64,000 nucleotides of DNA from Eutreptiella sp. 'Long Island Sound 2002' (taxonomy: Eukaryota > Euglenozoa > Euglenophyceae > Eutreptiales > Eutreptiaceae): the NCBI GenBank assembly GCA_964036045.1, contig OZ038388.1:31889759-31953758 (forward strand), in the 5' to 3' direction. Positions 10,409-22,041 of the stretch are shown here, in pieces. The position numbers and the translations under genes were made by a program. How positions within the stretch are numbered: the stretch's first letter is position 1; each line of letters begins with the position of its first letter. The notes below the pieces were generated by a model, which saw nothing but the letters and a program-made list of their open reading frames with translations, searched no databases and was not told the DNA's origin.

Positions 10409-11141
10409 GGGGGCGCCTCAAGCGCAGTGCGCGCGCAGTGCAACTATTTGGGCGTCTAGCCGTACTAGAGACCCATACTTTGAGATACTAGGGGCCCCTA
10501 GGGGCATCATGGTGACCCCTAGCGGAGGTTTTGACTTCTGATTTTGTCCCCCGTTGTTTGGGGACCCCTGAGAATGCAGGGGTGACCCGATGAACCTTGA
10601 GCATTCACCAAGGAGGAGGTGGCAAAAATGAACAAACAAACGGAAGACAAGATCCTGGAGATGTTGCTCCATGTACATGAGAAAAGCACCGGAGCTCACC
10701 CTCTTGACCTGCAAAAAGATGGTGTTGAGTGGTGGATTAAGCGTTGTGGCGGAACTCGGTCCTTAAGGATGCAAATCAGTTATATGGGTATTGATGCCCA
10801 CTCTGCCGAGGAGTTTTGGCTAAAGTATGGGCATGATGATTTACTTCCATGCGAACATTTGTTCCGCTTCTTTTTCTTCCTCAAGCACACTCCACCTCAT
10901 AGGTGTGCTCATCTCCTCTCTGGAGCAACAGGGTGCTCTGAGGAGGCTTGGTGGGCAAGTGTGCATCGTGTTCGTTCTTGCTTGAATGGTGTTGTCGCTG
11001 AAATTCGATGGGCGGAAAGAGCTAGGGCAGTTTGGGTCACTTATTTCTAAGGGCATTTCCAAGGGGTGTGCTTGGGGGCTCTTTGGGGGGAACATAGTCT
11101 AAAAGTAGCGCGCAGTGCGCGCGCAGTGCAAAGACTCCCCC
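10409..11141 (+). mobile_element. Iteron-ended short DNA transposon, GCAGTGC family, copy 1
   Basis: The element starts GGGGGCGCCTC and ends GACTCCCCC, flanked by AAA on both sides (10406-10408 and 11142-11144), consistent with a 3-bp target duplication. Directly oriented 11-bp units with core GCAGTGC lie just inside both ends (10422-10441 and 11110-11129). An AAAAGTAGCGCGC motif precedes the right array. The 733-bp body carries the N-terminal part of a transposase-like ORF. Copy 2 begins 390 bp downstream and shares about 120 bp at each end but little of the middle. Probably non-autonomous. Confidence 0.75.
10628..11050 (+). pseudogene. N-terminal fragment of DDE transposase (ISXO2/Harbinger-like group)
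   Basis: The ORF from ATG 10628 encodes 140 residues and ends about 90 bp before the element's right terminus. Its C-terminal half follows the layout seen before the catalytic domain of algal, oomycete and plant DDE_Tnp_4-like transposases: a hydrophobic LFRFFFFLKHTP helix, a Gly-Cys turn (SGATGCSEEAWW), a Trp/Val helix, then EIRWAERARAVW, matching the family's conserved [IV]-x-W-x-x-R. The catalytic DDE region is absent, so this protein cannot be an active transposase. It might persist as a DNA-binding derivative or be an internally deleted relic. The family call is inference from motif order. Confidence 0.5.
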
Positions 11142-11530
11142 AAAGGCACATTCTTATTCATGTAATACCCCCAACTCTGTTGTTGTGCCTATCACAACCT
11201 TCGATTGATACACTGAGGCCCCCTCCTTGTGTCCCCTGGTGTCCGGCGATAGTAGGTATAAAACCGTATTATTTGGGTCCCAACTAAATTACACATCAAA
11301 TTTGAGGTCGCAGCCTTTGGGTTGAGAAAATGGGGAATCGAAGGGAAGATGTGATGTGCCTTCATTATGGTTATCATTTATATGATGGTACATGGCTGTG
11401 AGGCACCAAGAACCTTTGACTTGCTAAACTTCTTGCTTGGGTCGGGTATCTTGTACGGGTATCTTGTACAGGTATCTTGTACGCAAAGAGTAGTGAGTAG
11501 GGCAACAAATCCCCGTGTCTAGAGCCCAAG

Positions 11531-12243
11531 GGGGCGCCTCAAGTGTAGTGTGCGCGCACTGCACGCGCAGTGCGGGCGCGGTGCAACTATTTCGGCGTCT
11601 AGCCGTACTGGAGACCCATACTTTGTGATACTAGGGGCATCATTGTTGCCCCTAGCGTAGGTTTTCATGCTTCTTCCACCTTGGGGATACGGCATTTTTG
11701 GATTTTCACCCACTTTCACCCATTTCCACCCCTTTTCACACTTTTTTGCTCATCTCCACCATGGACTCCCACACTTTGGTGACGGACTCCCCGGTTTTTG
11801 CCTGACCACAGTCGAATGCCCTATGCGAGGCCGCATCACTGCTGATGAGGATGCGTGGTTGTGCCACAAGTGGAAACCGGAGGTTGACATGGATTCCCTC
11901 CTGCAGGCCACTTTCCCCCCCGGTCTAGTTGAGGATGAGGTGGACACATACGAGGCTTTGGCACTAGCTGGTAGGGTGAGTGAGCTTTCAAATGCCGCCA
12001 CTCTGGAGCATTCTGATTTTGTACTCGGTTGACAATTGAACAGAAAAGAGGACATGTGTGTGACTTTCCGCATTTTGCATGATGTCTTATGTGAGGGGAA
12101 GGTAGCTTGCATTTGTCTTCAGCTAGGGTAGTTTGGGTGACCCCAATTTAGGGGCATTTGGAAGGGGTGTGCCTGGGGGTTCTTTGGGGAGGACCAAGTC
12201 TAAAAGTAGCACTCAGTGCGCGCGACGTGCAAGGTTTCCCCCC
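11531..12243 (+). mobile_element. Iteron-ended short DNA transposon, GCAGTGC family, copy 2
   Basis: Starts GGGGCGCCTCAAG and ends TTTCCCCCC, with AAG on both sides (11528-11530 and 12244-12246). The left end repeats the copy 1 sequence through GGCGTCTAGCCGTACT and GAGACCCATACTTTG. The right end repeats GGCATTT, GGGGTGTGC, CTCTTTGGGG-like blocks and CTAAAAGTAGC. GCAGTGC/GCACTGC-type units sit inside each end and are more mutated on the right. Confidence 0.72.
11667..12032 (+). CDS. Unidentified ORF inside transposon copy 2
   Basis: The 121-residue ORF from ATG 11667 has a hydrophobic, Phe/His-rich start followed by an acidic segment (opening RITADEDAWLCHKWKPE). The second half looks more protein-like than the first, so translation could start at the internal Met before RGRITADED. 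It is not homologous to the copy 1 ORF, so the two elements share ends but carry different internal segments. Function unknown. Confidence 0.3.
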   Translation: MLLPPWGYGIFGFSPTFTHFHPFSHFFAHLHHGLPHFGDGLPGFCLTTVECPMRGRITADEDAWLCHKWKPEVDMDSLLQATFPPGLVEDEVDTYEALALAGRVSELSNAATLEHSDFVLG

Positions 12244-12430
12244 AAGTGTGTGGACTGTGTTAATTCAGACTCTAATGTTCATTGGACACAGGTGGCGAAG
12301 CTATTAGAACATGTTAAGTCCATTTGCTGCCCGGGGGTATGAGAACATGGTTAAAAGCCCATGTGCTCGCTACACTCTATTTGTTTTCTCCCTGTGCATG
12401 CCCTCCACTTGCTCTGTATGCCACTTTTAG

Positions 12431-13129
12431 GGAATGCCATGCACGCAGTGCGCACGCAGTGCGCACGCAGTGCGCACGCAGTGCGAAGTTTTGGATGTCG
12501 GCAAATACTCGAACCCTAGTTTTGGCCCCCTTTCACAAGTTTTTGGTTCCGTACCAGGGTTTTTTTGGCTTCCCAAGCATTTAGGATGTGGCACATTTGA
12601 ATCGTCAACCATTTCCCCCTAGAAGAGGCCCATCGACAAAGTGTACACCGTCGACACGACCCGGATCTCGACGTCGTCATTGTCGACACTGCAGCGAGCC
12701 TGGTATCCGTAGAGGCAGTTCGATTCGCCCTGCAGAGTACTCTTCCCGACAGATAGTATGTGCACCAAAACCTTGGTCGACTTCAAGGTGATTCTCGAAC
12801 CGAGATGCTCAAGATCATCGATCGGTATGGCCACGTCCACAACTGCAAAGAAGTCAACGTGGTCATCGTCGCTCGAAGGCTCTCGATCGCCGATACTCGA
12901 TGGTGGCGAGTCGACACCAGGACCGGACAGTTCTTCTTCGACGATGCTGTTGGTGATAACTACAACCAGAAGTATCGATGGACACCTGGCCAACCCTATG
13001 GTATTGACACCTTTCAGTCTTCCCCCTAGTAAACAGGTGACAGGTGTTCTTGGGTGAGTATCCTAGCCTCTGCGTGCGCAATATGCACGCAGTGCGCACG
13101 CAGTGCGCACGCAGTGCAAACACTTAGCC
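12431..13129. mobile_element. Probable third iteron-ended element (CACGCAGTGCG arrays)
   Basis: About four direct copies of the 11-bp unit CACGCAGTGCG lie at 12439-12484 and about three at 13085-13118, in the same orientation. A TTAG flanks both proposed edges (12427-12430 and 13130-13133). The 699-bp span matches its neighbours. The outermost bases do not show the GGGGG/CCCCC ends, so the exact borders are uncertain. Inside is a TCGAC-rich block with ORFs on both strands (for example + strand to 13029, ending GIDTFQSSP) that I do not recognise. Confidence 0.5.
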
Positions 13130-13139
13130 TTAGTGCAGA

Positions 13140-14312
13140 TACTTGGGAAAGCCTCCCCAAAGCATATGCCCCTTAAAGGTGGCCTGCATGAAACAGAATA
13201 CATGCATATGCTTCATGTGGTGTTCCCATGGCTATACAACCCTTGCTGTATCATGAGCAGTAAGGGGAGTGGTGACACGATGTCTCCAGTTCTTGGGGTA
13301 TTGGGAAATGCACCATAGTTTTGGGTTCCCTCGTGTCTTTTGCAGCCCACTTGGATTCTGAACTTGGGAACATCATTTCCCCTCTCATCAAGCCGGCATT
13401 GCAAAGTGGCTGTGCGGGCTGGAGCCATCATGATGCATAATGTGGTGTTTGCGTCTCCAGGGGGGATACTTCTGGCACTTGGGGCACCACTCAGTTGCAT
13501 CCTTGGCAAGCTTGTCCTACTTCTTGCGGCAATTCAACTTGCTGTGATGACTGATTCCATCTCTCCATCATCATGATAGCCTCAACCACCTAGAAATGGT
13601 GACAATGGGTGAAAATCGGAATCTCCTACGAGGGAGTGTTTTTGCAGATAATTGGCAACAAAACCTTTGCTGTATTGGGGCACCACATGATGGGAAGCAT
13701 TGGAATGTGACCGGTCAAAGTAGAGAAGCAGCAAGAGCTGCTGTACAAAAGAAAAGAAGAATATCTCATGACTGCAAATCTCACTGGGAATATCTGCAGA
13801 CCACAATGCTGTATTTCTCCAATCACAACGAAGACCACGGCCAACCCAACAACCCAAAGGCATGGAACAGTGTGCCATAGACCCTGCTTTTCAGGCATGC
13901 AGCACTCGTGTCAGGCAAATTTTGCAGCCAGATTCCAGACCCATCAACAACCTCTCGGCTACAGGTCCTCTGTAGCTGGCTTACTGGAGCATAGGCTGGA
14001 GAACAAAAAAGAATCATGGTGTATTGGGTTGCAGTTAAATTCGATTTGTCGTTGCAATCCTGGGGACAAGGTGATTTTGGTGGAGCAGGAGTGCACGCAC
14101 TACTGGGGCTGTTTCTGGTTGAAGGAGGATGCCTCATGCGTGCTCCAGTTCAACTGTGGGCGGCGGTAGCGGTTGCAAAGATGCACAGGAAGAGGATTCG
14201 GGAGTAGCCTGTACACTGCGGGAACAGGATTCCATAAGCGCAGGTATTGGACGAGGTCCATTTTCCGTCACTTTTCCTCTTGAGCATTCGTTGTTTTGTC
14301 ACATCCTGAGCA
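13140..14312. other. Unassigned stretch upstream of the EF-hand gene
   Basis: Two + strand ORFs (about 13596-13880 and 13768-14169) and their antisense counterparts are open, but none has a recognisable domain. The 100 bp before the EF-hand ATG have no obvious TATA box. Confidence 0.35.
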
Positions 14313-17300
14313 ATGGCGAGATTCAACACCCAAGATCAGTTTGTGTTCGAATTGCTGGACCAAATGCAGATGCAATTGGACCGGCATTACTATTCAATGA
14401 GGGAAGCCTTTTTAAAGGTCGACACCGATCGGTCTGGATGGTTGTCCAAGCAGGAGTTCAACACAATCCTCCGGATGTTTAATATCAATGTCAAGGACAA
14501 GGTACACTCCAGTTACACTCCGGTTACGCTCCGTTGCACTCTCGCTGCACCCCGTTGCATTCCATTACATTCCGTTACGTTTCCTTTGCATCCCGCTAGG
14601 AGCTGGACGCACTGATCGCCGCATTTGATGCGAACCGCGATGGCAAGGTCTCGTGGACCGAGTTCTGCAACACCATCGAGAACGGCCCATGGCTGTCGGA
14701 TGCGAACCGTGGGCCCGTGGACGTGCAGGATATGGAGGTCGAGGATGTGGAGCCGGCTCTGGAAGTGGCCCCGCAAGCGGCTCTCGATTTCGGTACGCCT
14801 CCGAAAAGCGCCCCAGTGCCGCGCGCAGCCCCAGTGCAGCCGCCGCAACGGGTGAGCGACAGGTCGGCGGTCCTGTTGAATTCCATCCAAAGGACGTGCG
14901 AGCAGCACTTCGGTTCGCTCCAAAAGGCATTCCTGCACATCGATAGCGATAGGTCCGGATTCATTAGCGCGCAGGAGCTGATCTACCTCTTGTACGCCCA
15001 CAACGTCCAGGTGTGTCGCATGCTCGCACCGCAGCGTCAGGTGGTGCACAGAACACAATGTCCCACTGTGTTCCCATGCGCTGGTACTCGGGTAGTGGAA
15101 AATTGGCTTGTGCGCGGGGAGGAGGTCGTTCGAGCCCCGGGAAAGGGGGGGGGTCCTGGGAAAGGGGCTCGAACGAACCCCCTCCCCGCACGCAAGCCAA
15201 CTTTCCCCACCCCTCGCGCCTCCGGTATGGTACGCGTAGTTCCAAAATGGGGACATGACCACGGTGGCATCATAAGCAGGCTCCCCACCTCTCACAATTT
15301 TTGAACCCGCCCTCTTCACCCCCAACCCAGTGTGTGGACAACCAACCCACCTATCTAAGCGTACCGTATGAATCCTCACCATTTGCGAAAATGATTGATT
15401 CCCGGCACAAGGTGTTGTTTTCCGCGAAAAAAAAGTGTGCAAAAAACAATGTTTGGCTTCCTGCCTTTCGCAAAAATGGGTTCCGCAAAAAAATTTCGCA
15501 AAAAAATATTTTTGCCCCTGCCCCCCGTTTGCGACAGTATCCATGTCAGAATCGCGGGAGCGATGCTGTTTATTTGCCCCACTGCTCGCTGGCCCTCCCT
15601 TCCCCGTATCATGCCCTATTCTGCACCCTGCTTCACGTCTGGAGAATGTTTCATTGATCGGGATTAGGTATCTGGGAGTTTGGGATCATTGGGGCTTCGT
15701 TAGGGGATCTTTGTTTTTTGTGCCCAAAGCAGACAAAGGGGCTAGTTCTGTCACATTTATTGGATGTTGGGAGGTTGCTTTTTGCTATGCACCAAAGGAG
15801 ATGAAGGGGCTGGTCCTGCTTCCTTGAAAAACTGGTAGACCTGAATTTGCTGAAACACTCGCTTGTTGGTGCTTATCTGTGCTATGGACTGCAATCCCAG
15901 AGTCCAACTGATCCACATTTGTATGCCTATGTAGGAATGGATTGCAATCCCACACTCCAAGGTACGCCTGGTCTTTTGCAGTGCCAACAAAATGAATAAA
16001 CCCCAATCCCCAAAACGCAAAAAAAAAACCGCAAAAAATACTTTTTGCCTTTGTGCACCAAAAAAAAGCTCCGCAAAAAAAATAGAAAAATAATTTCCCC
16101 CTATTTTGGATGCTGTCGCAAAAATTTGCTTATTATCAATTCAAAAAACCCAAGGCAAAAATTAGGATTCCACAAATAGTTAGGATTCGTGCGGTAGTCC
16201 CTCCTCAAAAGGTGAACAGGTGCATACACCCGGAAGTCCCAAGCGGTATATTCACTCAGCATTTATGGCAACCTGCTCGGCTCCCAAAACAGAGCCCCCC
16301 CCCCCCCCAGGGCTGTTCTGGGGCCCGAGGCTACTTGCGGATGAATTTGCACACTATTGAAGTGGGAATGGGGTTTGGGTTGCTAACCAGCCTGTGAGGT
16401 TCGTTTTTCCACATTCCCACAGCTGGGCTCGCCACGAGTGTGCGGTACAGGAGACGTACGGGCCGTAGTAGTTGGGGGTCTTTGCCGTGCCTTGGACAAG
16501 GCAGGGATGGTGTATCGTCCATTGCACCTCAGCTCTGGTAGATATCGTGCCGACACACATCTACGATATAAAGCCCTCAGCCCTCCGACAAGCTGTCTGT
16601 GGACGCTGTTCTTCCACTTTCAAGAAATAGTGGTACACACGAGGCTGACACACACACGCCATTTATTATCCTCAACCCTCCCGCGGGTGGTAGATATGTT
16701 GCCTGTACACCCCTCACCCCTCACACAAGTGGTTGTGGACCTTCCTTCCAGCCCTACTGCCGACACCCACATACCGGGGGGGTGGGGATGATACAGGGTA
16801 GAATTTCTGTGCCAAATTTTTGAGCACAGTTTGTGCGGTGTTTTTAAGGATTTGCATGGGTATACGTGAGGCTGTGCCTTTGCTCCCTTGTACCATGCCA
16901 AAGGATTTGGTTCATGACAAACAGTTTCCCATGGAGGTCACAGAAGTGCAGAAGTAGTCTTTCCTCATTTGTAGTGTTCCTTTGGCCTTCAACGGGGTGC
17001 AGACAAGAGTACATAGGTCGCCGACCCCTCCTGTGGGTACCGGGAGGGGGGGGATATTCTGTGTCTAGGAAAATACAAATCTACAAATTCGCGCGACAAA
17101 ACCCGTGCCATTTCTTAACAAACACATTACGCAGGGCCCGCAAAAGTTGCTCATGAGAAACAGTAGACGGTTGCTGTTGTTTTCTGGAGGACTCTCCTGG
17201 TGCATCAACCAACCCCTCGGGGCCCCGTCTTTTCTGATGCGACCAAGGCGCAGCGGGCTCCGCTCTCTCGGGTGCTCCTGGGGCAGGGAAGTGCTCAGCA

Positions 17301-18832
17301 CGCCCGACCTTCCATTCACTGGGACGCCCCCAGGCCGGTTTGGTACTCTGTGCAGCGCCACCTGTGATCCTCTGGGTCAGTCAAGGAGCGCCTCAGACCA
17401 GACGCCCCATGCACCCACTCGGGGGTTCAGTCGTGGGCTGGAGGAAGCTGCAGGTCACCCAACCCACAGACTTCCCCAGCAGCCTTAGCATAGTGCTCCC
17501 CTGCCCCGCTGCTCGGGCCCGGAGCACCAGGCACACACAACCCCCCCCCCCCCCCCCAAAAACATGCCAACAGGAGGACTGCAGCCGGCAGGAGAAGAAC
17601 AAAGGTGTGCCCCTGTGCCCTGACCCAGTGCCCTGAACCCCCCACAGGCCCCCGCGGCATGCGCTAAATACACACAGGCAAGGTGGCATCTCCCTCTCAC
17701 CAGTGCCTGGGTGGGGGTTTGGGGACTGCCAGCAGTCTGGGCAGCTGTGAGACCAGACAATCGGAGGTCAGGCCCCAAGTCGTGCCGGACAGGTAAGATC
17801 ACACAGGCCGTGGGACCTGCCTTTGGCGCGGGCTGAGACCCCCCCCCCCCCAACCCCCCCCAAGTACCTGGTACAGCCGTCAACCTCGTGCCATTCTCCA
17901 TTTCCATCCCCACCCCCAATCGTTCCCCCCCCCCCGGTGTCACACTTGCTGCCGCACGAGTGCTGAGGCTCGCACAACTGCACATGTTGCACACTGTGGC
18001 TTGCTGTGTTAGTTGCAGAACACATGGAATGCATCAGACTGACATTCTGGGTGAACACCTGTTGTTTGCACATTGAACTGTGGTTTGAGTTATTAGGGTG
18101 ACCACTGTCATGGCCAAAGAGCCGTGGAACCTGCATGATCCCCCCCCAACAGATACGTTCGTTTTGAATTAACCCCCCCGCAAACCATCAGTCTGGTCAA
18201 TTCTAGTCGACTCTGGTCAAACCATCCCTCAGTACTCGCCGCCGGCCTCGTAGGCGCTCTGTTGGCGCTGCCGGTGCGTGAGCGGATGCGCCGGTGGCCT
18301 GTGCGTGTGGCGTCGGTTGCGCGCGCTGCACCGCCGGCCTCCGTTCCGCTTGCAGGTGGACTGGCAGGACCTGCGCGACCTCGTGGCGCTGTTCGACAAG
18401 AACAACGACGGCCTCGTGTCGTGGACGGAGTTCTGCGAGGCCATGGACAAGCCCCCGCGGCAGTCGCATCAGGAGCAGGTCCAGCGCGAGTCGCAGCTGC
18501 GGCCGCCGGCGCGGCCGCAGCCCCAGGCCATGCCCCCGAGCCCGGAGCTGCCCACGATTGCGCCGGGGCACACGAAGCGGGTCCACGACGCCCTCCGCAA
18601 GTTTGTGATCCAGAGCAGCGAGTCGATGCGGGAGGCCTTCGTCCGCATCAACCGCTCGCGCAGCGGCCTCATCGACGCCCACGAGCTGGAGTTCGCCGCC
18701 CAAAGGGCTGGGGTCCACGCCGTCACCCCCGAAATCATCGCGGAGCTGATGGCGGCGTACGATTTGGACCGGGACGGCCGCCTCAAGTTCAGTGAGTTCG
18801 TGAAGGCCATGTCGAACAATTGGGTCGAGTGA
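14313..18832 (+). CDS. Six-EF-hand calcium-binding protein, three exons
   Basis: Exons 14313-14501, 14600-15010 and 18356-18832 join in phase 0 through GT-AG introns to give 358 residues. Six EF-hand loops are visible: 37-48 (DTDRSGWLSKQE), 73-84 (DANRDGKVSWTE), 178-189 (DSDRSGFISAQE), 214-225 (DKNNDGLVSWTE), 299-310 (NRSRSGLIDAHE) and 336-347 (DLDRDGRLKFSE). All have Gly at position 6 and Glu at 12; loop 5 starts with Asn, not Asp. Loops 1, 3 and 5 share an x-RSG-x-[LI] pattern and loops 2, 4 and 6 a DG-x-[VL]-x-[WF]-[TS]-E pattern, so the protein looks like three copies of an EF pair. Linkers at about 100-155 and 232-275 are Pro/Gln-rich. It should act as a cytosolic Ca2+ sensor or structural Ca2+-binding protein; the partner is unknown. 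Introns separate loops 1/2 and 3/4 at equivalent places; loops 5/6 have none. Intron 2 is 3.3 kb and repeat-filled. Extra 5' exons cannot be excluded. Confidence 0.85.
15103..15200. repeat. Foldback (inverted repeat) inside EF-hand intron 2
   Basis: The left arm (starting TTGGCTTG, through TCGTTCGAGCCCC) and the right arm (GGGGCTCGAACGA through CAAGCCAA) are near-complementary for about 44 nt, with a short G-rich loop. It would form a strong hairpin. Confidence 0.85.
15236..15350 (+). repeat. Dispersed repeat family R1, 5' part
   Basis: Shares GTTCCAAAATGGGG, CACGGTGGCATCAT, CCCCACCTCTCACAATTTT and a following CACCCCCAACCCA block with 31069-31165. The second half of the family consensus lies 850 bp away at 16195, suggesting the copy was split by inserted sequence. 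Confidence 0.7.
15415..16130. repeat. GCAAAAA-rich segments
   Basis: Dense CGCAAAAA/GCAAAAAA motifs at 15420-15510 and 16015-16130; similar sequence recurs at 55690-55755. The intervening sequence has no supported gene. A later copy of the R1 repeat begins just after 16195. Confidence 0.6.
16195..16290 (+). repeat. Dispersed repeat family R1, 3' part
   Basis: Contains TCCTCAAAAGG, ATACACCCGGAAGT and CACTCAGCATTTATGGCA, matching 31199-31271 and, more loosely, 39170-39250 and 59775-59850. It is followed by a poly-C tract. Confidence 0.7.
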
Positions 18833-21800
18833 AGTCCGGACGTCACCCCCGTCTGAGGCACACCGCCGCGGCGCTGCGTCCCGTCTGCCGGCACGCAGAC
18901 CCTCTCTGGCCCAGTTTCTGGGCAGCCACGTGTCGTGCCCCCGGCCCCGCTGCACCGCTCGCCCAATTCACGTATTGCGCGTGCTCCCCGGCTCTGTTTA
19001 GCCCCGGCCGCCCCGGTGCCCTCGCCGGTTCCCTTTGCGCCTCCCCGTCTCAAAGGCAGACCCGCAGGTGTCATGGCATGCGGGGCGCCCTGTCATGCAA
19101 ACCGGAGGCTTTCTTGTGCCTCCGCAGCCCCAGTTCACCCACACACCCCCACACCCTGGGCCGTGTGTGACAGCTCCCACGTCGCTGGGGTCCAGCGCCC
19201 ACCAAACCCCGGTCTGGGAATGACTGTATCCGAGGCCTGTCCTGGGAGGGGAGGCGCCACTGCGGGGGCAGTAGCTGCAGTGGTGAGCAGTGTCACACTC
19301 CCGCCTACAACACCACCTGCCCCATAGTTCTAGAACTGACCTTAGCCCACAAGCCGGTCACGCATAAGACAACGCACCGGACACCGGGTTGTACAACACG
19401 GTCACCGACCAGGCAGAGTGCTACGGACTGATGTACTGTCCCCCCATCAGCTTCGCGTTTACCCATTGTTTTAGATATTGGTTGCAGGCCCCCTCGTTTT
19501 TGGGGGTGATCGTCTACAGTTCAGGATTGTAGGCTCAGCGGCGCCACGAATCGAACCAATGCTGAGTTGCCGCCGTTGCAGTTTGGCCCTTGAAAGTCCC
19601 AGTAACGCTCCCCTCAGCACCGTAGCCGCAGTGTTCGAACTAGCCCGACACAGGGCCTTTCAGAATTGGAGGCACATGTTGTCGTTGGGATGGCCCTACA
19701 AGTCGCGATGAAAGAATTCCGTCGACGTGCTGCAAAACTTACAAAGGCAGGGAGCAGCGGGCAGCAAGAGGGAGAGGAAGAGGGGCAGGGGGCGTTGGGG
19801 AAGGCGCAGACCGACGCCATCTGAGCCAGGACGGTCCACTGGGCACAATGCGCCGAGGGGAAGCAACGTATTTGACTGGTGTGTACACCGGGGCATTGCG
19901 GCCCCGTTGTTTGCATGCGGCATGGAGGTGTGGCATGGCTTGTCCGGCCCTTGAACAGTGATGCAGGTTTCTCTGCAGCACGTGTTCATGGGGCTTCAGC
20001 ATAATTCTGCTCAAGGAGCAGCGACGCCGGCCATGCACGCACCGTGCATGTTCGACTATGGAAGTGGTATTTGGCCGGTCTCACCCCGTGAGACTGGGAT
20101 TCTTCATGGCTCCTTGTCTCGGGGACTGGGATTTGGCCAGTCTCACCTGCTGAGATTGGGTTTTTTCATGGCTCCCTACCCCCTCGTAAGTGCCACGTGA
20201 CATGCCGGGATTTGAGATTGCAATTTATAAACCAACAGCAGCGTTGGCATCTCACCCAAGGCCCCCTCCCAAGCACCCCTATGGCCATTTCGGTGGAAAA
20301 CGCACAAAGATAATGAAAGGAATCTGAACAGGGCAGACAGAACAGGGGTCCAAGGGCTTCCTGCTGATTTCCCCAAGTTTGAGCGCTGGAAGAAGGGTGT
20401 CAGCGCCAGGGGCTTCCTTCCGCAGTTTCGGCGGCGCCACAAAATACCCTCTGTTTCATGCGAAACCTAGGAATATGGAGTTGCCATCAGTGCTGTCAGA
20501 GCCAATGACATCTGCAAAATGCCCTGTGTTGAGTGGGCCAGCAAGGAATGTCTCGCAGATCCACACAGCACTCCTTCCCGTGTGGCCTGTAGACTGAAGA
20601 GTAGCTTGGATGGGCAGCAATTATTGTGCATCTCGTCATTCCACCCCCCCAAAAAAAAACTTACGAAGGTCTCCCAGTGCCAATAATCCAGATGATAAAT
20701 AAAGCAAAAAATGATAAAGGAACAGCATCTTCGGGGAGATTCATGAAAAGAAATCTTGTGCATTGTATCGTTTGCAATCTCTGCTGACGTCTTTGACAAG
20801 AAGCATCCAGGGCACCATGCATAAGAAGGATGCTTTTTGTGTGGAATTACCACTGTGCCTGACCGTACATATTGCCTTTCCGGAAACTGTCACCATAGCC
20901 AACTAAATGGAAAAAATTTCAAACTCCAATCACTCTCTTGGGACAAGGGCCAACAAGACATCATCGGCTTTTTTTTGGCACTTGTCAGTGTGGTGCCAGG
21001 AGCGGCCCATGTCCCTGTCCGCTCGATTCATGATGGCAGTGCTGCCAACAATGCGAGATAAGTCTGTGAGGGTGCTGTCTGGCCACTTTTTGTGTGATGC
21101 GTTGGTACGACGCTAATAGTGGAGGGAGTTGGAGGAGCTGCTGCTTGATCTGCCCCCCATTCCAAAGGTAATATGTGCCAGGTGAAGACTTGGCGACAGG
21201 AAGCAAAGAAATTTTCTTGATAGCGAAGGCTAGGGAGCAGGAGGGAATGGTCTTATCTCGGCTTCTGTTGGATGATGCCTGGGTGTATGTGCACAGTAAA
21301 CAGGGAGGAGACGGTGAAAAGGTTCATGTTGAGGGCACAATAGCGCGGCATAGATTGCATTCGTGTGACAAGGGACATGCGGCATCAGCATGTTTGTGTA
21401 CTTGGTAGCGACAGTGGCCGACCACAAAGCAGTGGTCTGCATGGCGGATGAGGGGCCACAGTGCGCAATGTGGATTTTGCTTCCCGCTCGAGATATTACA
21501 AGGTTAAGAAGTGAAGGTACTCACAGACGGCCTACAATTATAGGGGGTGGGATCATTAATCCCGGTGTCGTGGTTCCAAGGGCTGAGAGGCTACCTGTAG
21601 CATGAGGCATGGCGGTGGCGGCAGACAAACACCTCAGGTGTTGCAAAATTGCATGCGCTGGTGCAGGAGGCAAAATCTGAGAGTACTGGGCGGAATTGGG
21701 GCATGAACTGGTATCGGTGGTGGTGGGGTGTCAATTTTGCTAAGCCTGTTGGTGCCCCCCTGCCAGACAACCGAGTACGCTTTCAACAACCCTTGCAACG

Positions 21801-22041
21801 ACGGGTTGGTTACGGGTATTCGGGCTAGCTGCAAGTGCAGCAACATTCCCACCTCCAGCACTAAACCCACTCTGTCTGCCCAATGTCAAAATGGCTGTGC
21901 GTGCACCTCCACCACCACTTTCGGCCGGATTACTAAAGCTACGAGCATACGACTGGGTACCCACGCGACGTTTTGAATGAAAATTGATTTGAATCGACCT
22001 GAGACCTGAAGGGAAATGATCAGTATGAAAGGTTAGGGCAT
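18833..22041. other. No confident gene between EF-hand gene and satellite
   Basis: Several ORFs of 60-110 codons overlap on both strands. The most protein-like is a minus-strand ORF (22063-21740) with a Gly-rich core (NPAESGGGGARTAILTLG). A plus-strand stretch near 21390 (VATVADHKAVVCMADEGP) also looks coding, but I could not connect either to a start or splice partner. Two GAGACTGGGATT-type direct repeats occur at 20090 and 20150. Confidence 0.35.

Noticed and set aside
14513-15544. 343-codon minus-strand ORF
   Set aside because: It overlaps EF-hand exon 2 in antisense and continues into intron repeats; it has no domain.
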